Assembly (NCBI GenBank): GCA_955652155.1 | Contig: CATPAT010000238.1 | Span: forward strand, 1-8,527 | Origin: an uncultured Chthoniobacterales bacterium | GTDB lineage: Bacteria; Verrucomicrobiota; Verrucomicrobiia; Chthoniobacterales; UBA10450 | Direction: 5' to 3' | DNA: 8,527 nt | Shown: positions 5,018-8,527 of the stretch, piece after piece | Layout of the letters: each line of letters starts with the position of its first letter | Position numbering within the stretch: position 1 is the first letter of the stretch | Notes under the pieces: generated by a model | What the model was told of the DNA's origin: nothing | Databases searched by the model: none | The model's input: only the letters and a program-made list of their open reading frames with translations | Made by a program: the position numbers and the translations under genes

Positions 5018-8000
5018 GCCGCAGAATCGATCGGGATACCGCGCCGTTCGGATTTCGTTGTCACCAACCAGCGCACGAGTTTCTGCTCCAAATCGCTGGT
5101 CAGTTCGACGCACAAGTCTGCGCCGGCATCGACTCGTAACGGTTCGCCACTGGGCCGATCGAAAAGGAGTTGCACTCGGCGTCGGCCAGGCGAGCTCGCC
5201 AGGAGCTCGCGCACTTCGCGCAATTCCTCTTTCGTCGTCGCCGGCGAAAATTGCAGGAGTACGGCCGGCTCACTTTCGGCAGAGGTCGATCTTTCCGGCG
5301 GAGCCGTAGCCTCGCCAACGCCGCCATTTCCGTTCGAAGCGCCGTTGGCTTTGTTCGCGCTCGGTACTCTTATTTTCTGCGCCGTCGCGCGCAGCGAATC
5401 GCCGCGCGTATCGATCGTTCCGCGAACTTCCACCACTCGGCCGGGAACAAGAATTTCTGACACGACAACGTAGACATCGTTCCAAACCACAACCTCGAGG
5501 GTGCCAGTCCTGTCTTCGACCCACACCACTGCGAACGGGTTCCCTTCTCGTCGCGTGAATTTCTTTTCCACCTGCACAATCGCGCCCCCGATTCTGAACT
5601 GCGAGCGATCGTCCAGATCGCCTAACGAACTGATTGGCAGGTAATTTTTTGATGCGAAAAGATCCGCATACGCGTCTAAAGGGTGCCCGCTGACATAAAA
5701 TCCCAGCAGCTCTTTTTCGTAGGAGAGTTTTTCGTGATCGCTCCACGGAGTAACAATGCGCTTCCTCGTCGTTGCCGCGTGAGTTTCTTCGTCGAACAAC
5801 GAAACTTGGCCAACGGTCCGATCGCGCAGCGCGGCCGCGGCGCAGGAAAGCGATTCGTCGATGCAGGCAAAAAGTTCCGCGCGGTCGCGCCCAACAAAAT
5901 CAAACGCGCCGGCTTTGATCAAACTTTCCAACATTTTGCGATTAGCGATACGCGTCCCAATTCTTCCGCAAAAATCTTCCAGCGAAATGTATTCCCCTGC
6001 CCGCTCCCGTTCCTGGATCGACATCTCCATCGCGGCCTCGCCAACGTTTTTGATCGCGGCCAGTCCGTAGCGGATCGCCATTTTTCCGTCCTGAGACTCA
6101 GGCGTGAATTTCAAACCGCTCTGATTGATGTCGGGCGGCAAAATCGAAATTCCCATGCGTTTGCATTCGCCGACGAATACCGAAATTTTATCGGTGTTAT
6201 TGATTTCGTTGCTCAGCAATCCGGCCATGAACTCGACGGGAAAATGCGCCTTTAAGTAAGCCGTGTGATAACTGATGACGCCATAAGCCGCGCTGTGGCT
6301 CTTGTTGAATCCGTAACCCGCGAATTTTTCGAGCAAATCGAAGATCGCGTTCGCTTTTTTCTCCGGGATCTTGTTCGTGCGCGCGCAACCTTCGATAAAG
6401 TTGTTGCGCTCTTTCGCCATGGTTTTTTTGTCCTTCTTGCCCATCGCCCGGCGAAGCAGATCGGCTTGCGCGAGAGAGTAGCCCCCGAGTTTGCTCGCCG
6501 CCGCCATCACCTGTTCCTGGTAAATCATCACGCCGTAGGTGTCGGCGCAGATTTCCTCGAGCAGCGGATGCAAATACTTAATCGCCGTAACTCCCTTTTT
6601 CGCTTTCACGTACTCGGGAATCAGTTCCATCGGCCCCGGCCGATAGAGCGCGATCAACGCGATGATGTCATCGAGCTTCTTGACCTCGAATTGCTTCGAG
6701 AGGTTGGTCATCCCACCGGATTCCATCTGGAAAAGGCCGATCGTCTCGCCGCGGTTGTAGAGACCAAACGCCGCCGAATCATCGAGCGGAATGTTTTTTA
6801 ACGAAAACTCCGGCTCTCGTTTGTGAATCAGCACGAGCGTATCCTCGATCACGGTCAGCGTTTTCAGCCCGAGGAAATCCATCTTGAGTAGCCCAAGATC
6901 GTTCAGCGGGCCCATCGGATATTGGCTGATCACGTCGTTGCCTTTGACGTCGCGGCAGAGCGGTATGTAATCGGACAAGTCGCGATCGGCGATGACGACA
7001 CCGGCCGCATGCACACCGGCATTGCGGGACAAGCCCTCGAGTGTCTTCGCGTATTCGAACAGCTGTTTCGTTTGCGGCTCGGTCGCGATCGCGCGTTTCA
7101 ATTCCGAATTTTTTTCCGCGGCCGAATCGAGTGTAATGTTCAACTCGTTTGGAATCATCCGCGCGATCCGGTCCGCCGCCGCGTAGGGAAGTCCCATCAC
7201 GCGGCCGACGTCGCGCACCACGCTCTTCGCTTTCAATTTCCCAAAGGTGATGATCTGCGCGACGCGCCGCTCGCCGTACTTTTGCCGCACATACTCCAAA
7301 ACTTCGCCGCGGCGCGCTTCGCAGAAGTCGACGTCGATATCCGGCGGCGAAACACGGTCCGGGTTGAGAAAGCGCTCGAAAATCAATCCGAATTGTAACG
7401 GATCGATGTCGGTGATTCCGAGCACATAGGCAATGATCGAGCCGGCGGCCGATCCGCGGCCTGGGCCCACCGGAATTCCGCGGCCTTTCGCGAAGTGAAT
7501 GAAGTCCCAAACGATCAGGATGTAACTGACGAAACCAGTCTTCTCGAGCACACCGAGTTCATAAGCGAGCCGCTCGCGTAGTTGGTTGTCGATCTTGGCG
7601 CGCTCGCCGTAACGCTCTTCCAGACCTTTGTAACAAAGCTCGCGCAAAAACCCTTCGCGCGTTTGTCCCTCCGGCACCGGATATTCGGGGTATTTTGATT
7701 TTCCGAATTCAATCGTGACGTTGCAGCGTTCGCCGATCGCGAGAGTATTCGTAATTGCATCCGGGAAGTCCTTGAACAGCTCGCGCATTTCCGCCGGCGA
7801 TTTGAAATACAGCTCCGGCGCATAGCGCATCCGGCTTTCGTCCTGGACCATTTTGCCGGTGCCGATGCACAACATCACGTCGTGGGCGTCATGATCGTCG
7901 CGTCGCAGAAAATGGACATCGTTCGCCGCGACCAGGCCGACGCCGAGATCTTTTGCGATTTGCGGCAACACGCGATTGCACTGGCGTTGTTCTTCCATCC

Positions 8001-8527
8001 CGTGATCGTGCAGCTCCATGAAGAAATTTTCGGCGCCGAGAATCTCGCGATATTCGGCCGCGGCTTGTTTCGCTTTCTCAATATTGTTCGATTGAATCGC
8101 CGAGTTCACTTCGCCCGCTAGACAACCGCTCAGCCCGATCAGCCCCGCCGAATGTTGCGCCAGCAGCTCCTTGTCGATCCTAGGGCGGTAGTGAAATCCA
8201 TCGAGGTGCGCGGTTGAGATCAGTTTGACCAGGTTGCGATAGCCGACGTCGTTTTGCGCGAGCAAAGTGAAATGATACGCCGCTTCCCGCAGCGAATTCG
8301 CCTTCTCCTTGTGCGAGCGCGGGGCAAGGTAGGCCTCGCAGCCGATAATCGGTTTCACGCCGGCGCGCGTCGCTTCCTGGTAAAATTCGATCGCGCCGAA
8401 AAGATTGCCGTGATCGGTCACGGCCACGGCCGGCATGCCGAATTCGACCGCTTTTTTCATCAGCTCCTTCATCCGCACCGCGCCGTCGAGCAGGGAATAT
8501 TCGGTGTGAAGGTGGAGGTGAACGAAC
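5014..8527 (-). CDS. dnaE: DNA polymerase III alpha subunit, 5' end cut by window edge
   Basis: This is the catalytic subunit of the replicative polymerase. In the window 1170 residues are visible, beginning HLHLHTEYSLLDGA, which normally lies within a few residues of the start. Domains in order: PHP (about 1-210) with its metal-ligand candidates kept (His5, His7, Asp38/His39 in TDHGN, Glu64 in GCEAY, His85, His173, Asp203/His205 in NDVH); palm and fingers, with catalytic Asp398 and Asp400 in PDIDVDF and Asp550 in KMDFLGL; helix-hairpin-helix (about 821-834, GLAAIKNVGEAA); an internal beta-clamp motif QVSLF (907-911); OB fold (about 976-1050); a Gly/Asn/Ser-rich linker (about 1056-1086); and a C-terminal domain of about 80 residues. 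Length and order are those of DnaE1-type enzymes; PolC features are absent, and no intein interrupts the polymerase motifs. The stop TAA (5014-5016) overlaps the convergent AsmA-like stop, with no intrinsic terminator between them. Confidence 0.98.
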   Translation of the reverse strand, partial: FVHLHLHTEYSLLDGAVRMKELMKKAVEFGMPAVAVTDHGNLFGAIEFYQEATRAGVKPIIGCEAYLAPRSHKEKANSLREAAYHFTLLAQNDVGYRNLVKLISTAHLDGFHYRPRIDKELLAQHSAGLIGLSGCLAGEVNSAIQSNNIEKAKQAAAEYREILGAENFFMELHDHGMEEQRQCNRVLPQIAKDLGVGLVAANDVHFLRRDDHDAHDVMLCIGTGKMVQDESRMRYAPELYFKSPAEMRELFKDFPDAITNTLAIGERCNVTIEFGKSKYPEYPVPEGQTREGFLRELCYKGLEERYGERAKIDNQLRERLAYELGVLEKTGFVSYILIVWDFIHFAKGRGIPVGPGRGSAAGSIIAYVLGITDIDPLQFGLIFERFLNPDRVSPPDIDVDFCEARRGEVLEYVRQKYGERRVAQIITFGKLKAKSVVRDVGRVMGLPYAAADRIARMIPNELNITLDSAAEKNSELKRAIATEPQTKQLFEYAKTLEGLSRNAGVHAAGVVIADRDLSDYIPLCRDVKGNDVISQYPMGPLNDLGLLKMDFLGLKTLTVIEDTLVLIHKREPEFSLKNIPLDDSAAFGLYNRGETIGLFQMESGGMTNLSKQFEVKKLDDIIALIALYRPGPMELIPEYVKAKKGVTAIKYLHPLLEEICADTYGVMIYQEQVMAAASKLGGYSLAQADLLRRAMGKKDKKTMAKERNNFIEGCARTNKIPEKKANAIFDLLEKFAGYGFNKSHSAAYGVISYHTAYLKAHFPVEFMAGLLSNEINNTDKISVFVGECKRMGISILPPDINQSGLKFTPESQDGKMAIRYGLAAIKNVGEAAMEMSIQERERAGEYISLEDFCGRIGTRIANRKMLESLIKAGAFDFVGRDRAELFACIDESLSCAAAALRDRTVGQVSLFDEETHAATTRKRIVTPWSDHEKLSYEKELLGFYVSGHPLDAYADLFASKNYLPISSLGDLDDRSQFRIGGAIVQVEKKFTRREGNPFAVVWVEDRTGTLEVVVWNDVYVVVSEILVPGRVVEVRGTIDTRGDSLRATAQKIRVPSANKANGASNGNGGVGEATAPPERSTSAESEPAVLLQFSPATTKEELREVRELLASSPGRRRVQLLFDRPSGEPLRVDAGADLCVELTSDLEQKLVRWLVTTKSERRGIPIDSAA

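Noticed and set aside
5190..5210. Inverted repeat GCGAGCTC / GAGCTCGC
   Set aside because: It lies inside the dnaE C-terminal domain and encodes ordinary residues. There is no T-run and no link to a gene boundary.
5683..7510. Several antisense or out-of-frame ORFs of 150-250 codons within dnaE
   Set aside because: The dnaE frame is continuous and conserved through all these stretches. The others have skewed composition and no motifs.
5014..8527. Intein or split dnaE
   Set aside because: All polymerase motifs follow one another at normal spacing in a single frame, with no insertion carrying splicing motifs.

Overview
The window reads as a chromosomal housekeeping segment from a moderately GC-rich, diderm (Gram-negative-type) bacterium. 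It has four long genes and one unusual leader region. A Verrucomicrobiota (Spartobacteria/Chthoniobacterales-like) origin fits three things: the mix of families, the non-ATG starts with weak Shine-Dalgarno (SD) sequences, and short heptamer repeats between genes. This is an inference from general style, not from a marker gene. I see no insertion sequence, prophage, CRISPR array, rRNA or tRNA.

Layout. Positions 1-1043 (minus) hold all but the C-terminus of an NAD-dependent alanine dehydrogenase with its catalytic residues intact. A 59-base gap separates it from yqgE (1103-1666, minus), a complete UPF0301/AlgH-family gene. The gap holds a tandem heptamer repeat, and an 18-base perfect palindrome built from the same heptamer overlaps the yqgE stop. 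From 1667 to 1920 lies the divergent intergenic region. It holds a promoter-like site for yqgE, a possible 22-codon ORF, and on the plus strand three successive RNA hairpins. The last hairpin has 15 base pairs and is followed by six Ts, a textbook terminator or attenuator shape. Directly after it come two plus-strand genes: a single-pass membrane DUF4230 protein (about 1921-2679) and a large AsmA/TamB-like protein (2738-5017) with an N-terminal membrane anchor. The second gene ends tail-to-tail, with a 4-base overlap, against dnaE (5014-8527, minus). dnaE is the replicative DNA polymerase III alpha subunit and lacks only a few N-terminal residues at the window edge.

How the genes relate. The two plus-strand genes probably form an envelope-related operon, because both products should be anchored in the inner membrane with extracytoplasmic bodies. 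ald and yqgE are co-directional and may be co-transcribed, though the repeat-filled gap and lack of a visible SD before ald leave this open. dnaE is an independent convergent unit.

The most interesting parts are the structured leader before the DUF4230 gene, the heptamer array touching the ald start, the odd Pro/Arg-rich tail of the AsmA-like protein (possibly a captured repeat), and a DnaE PHP domain that keeps its metal-binding residues. No clearly new multi-gene system is visible. The leader RNA is the best candidate for something undescribed.
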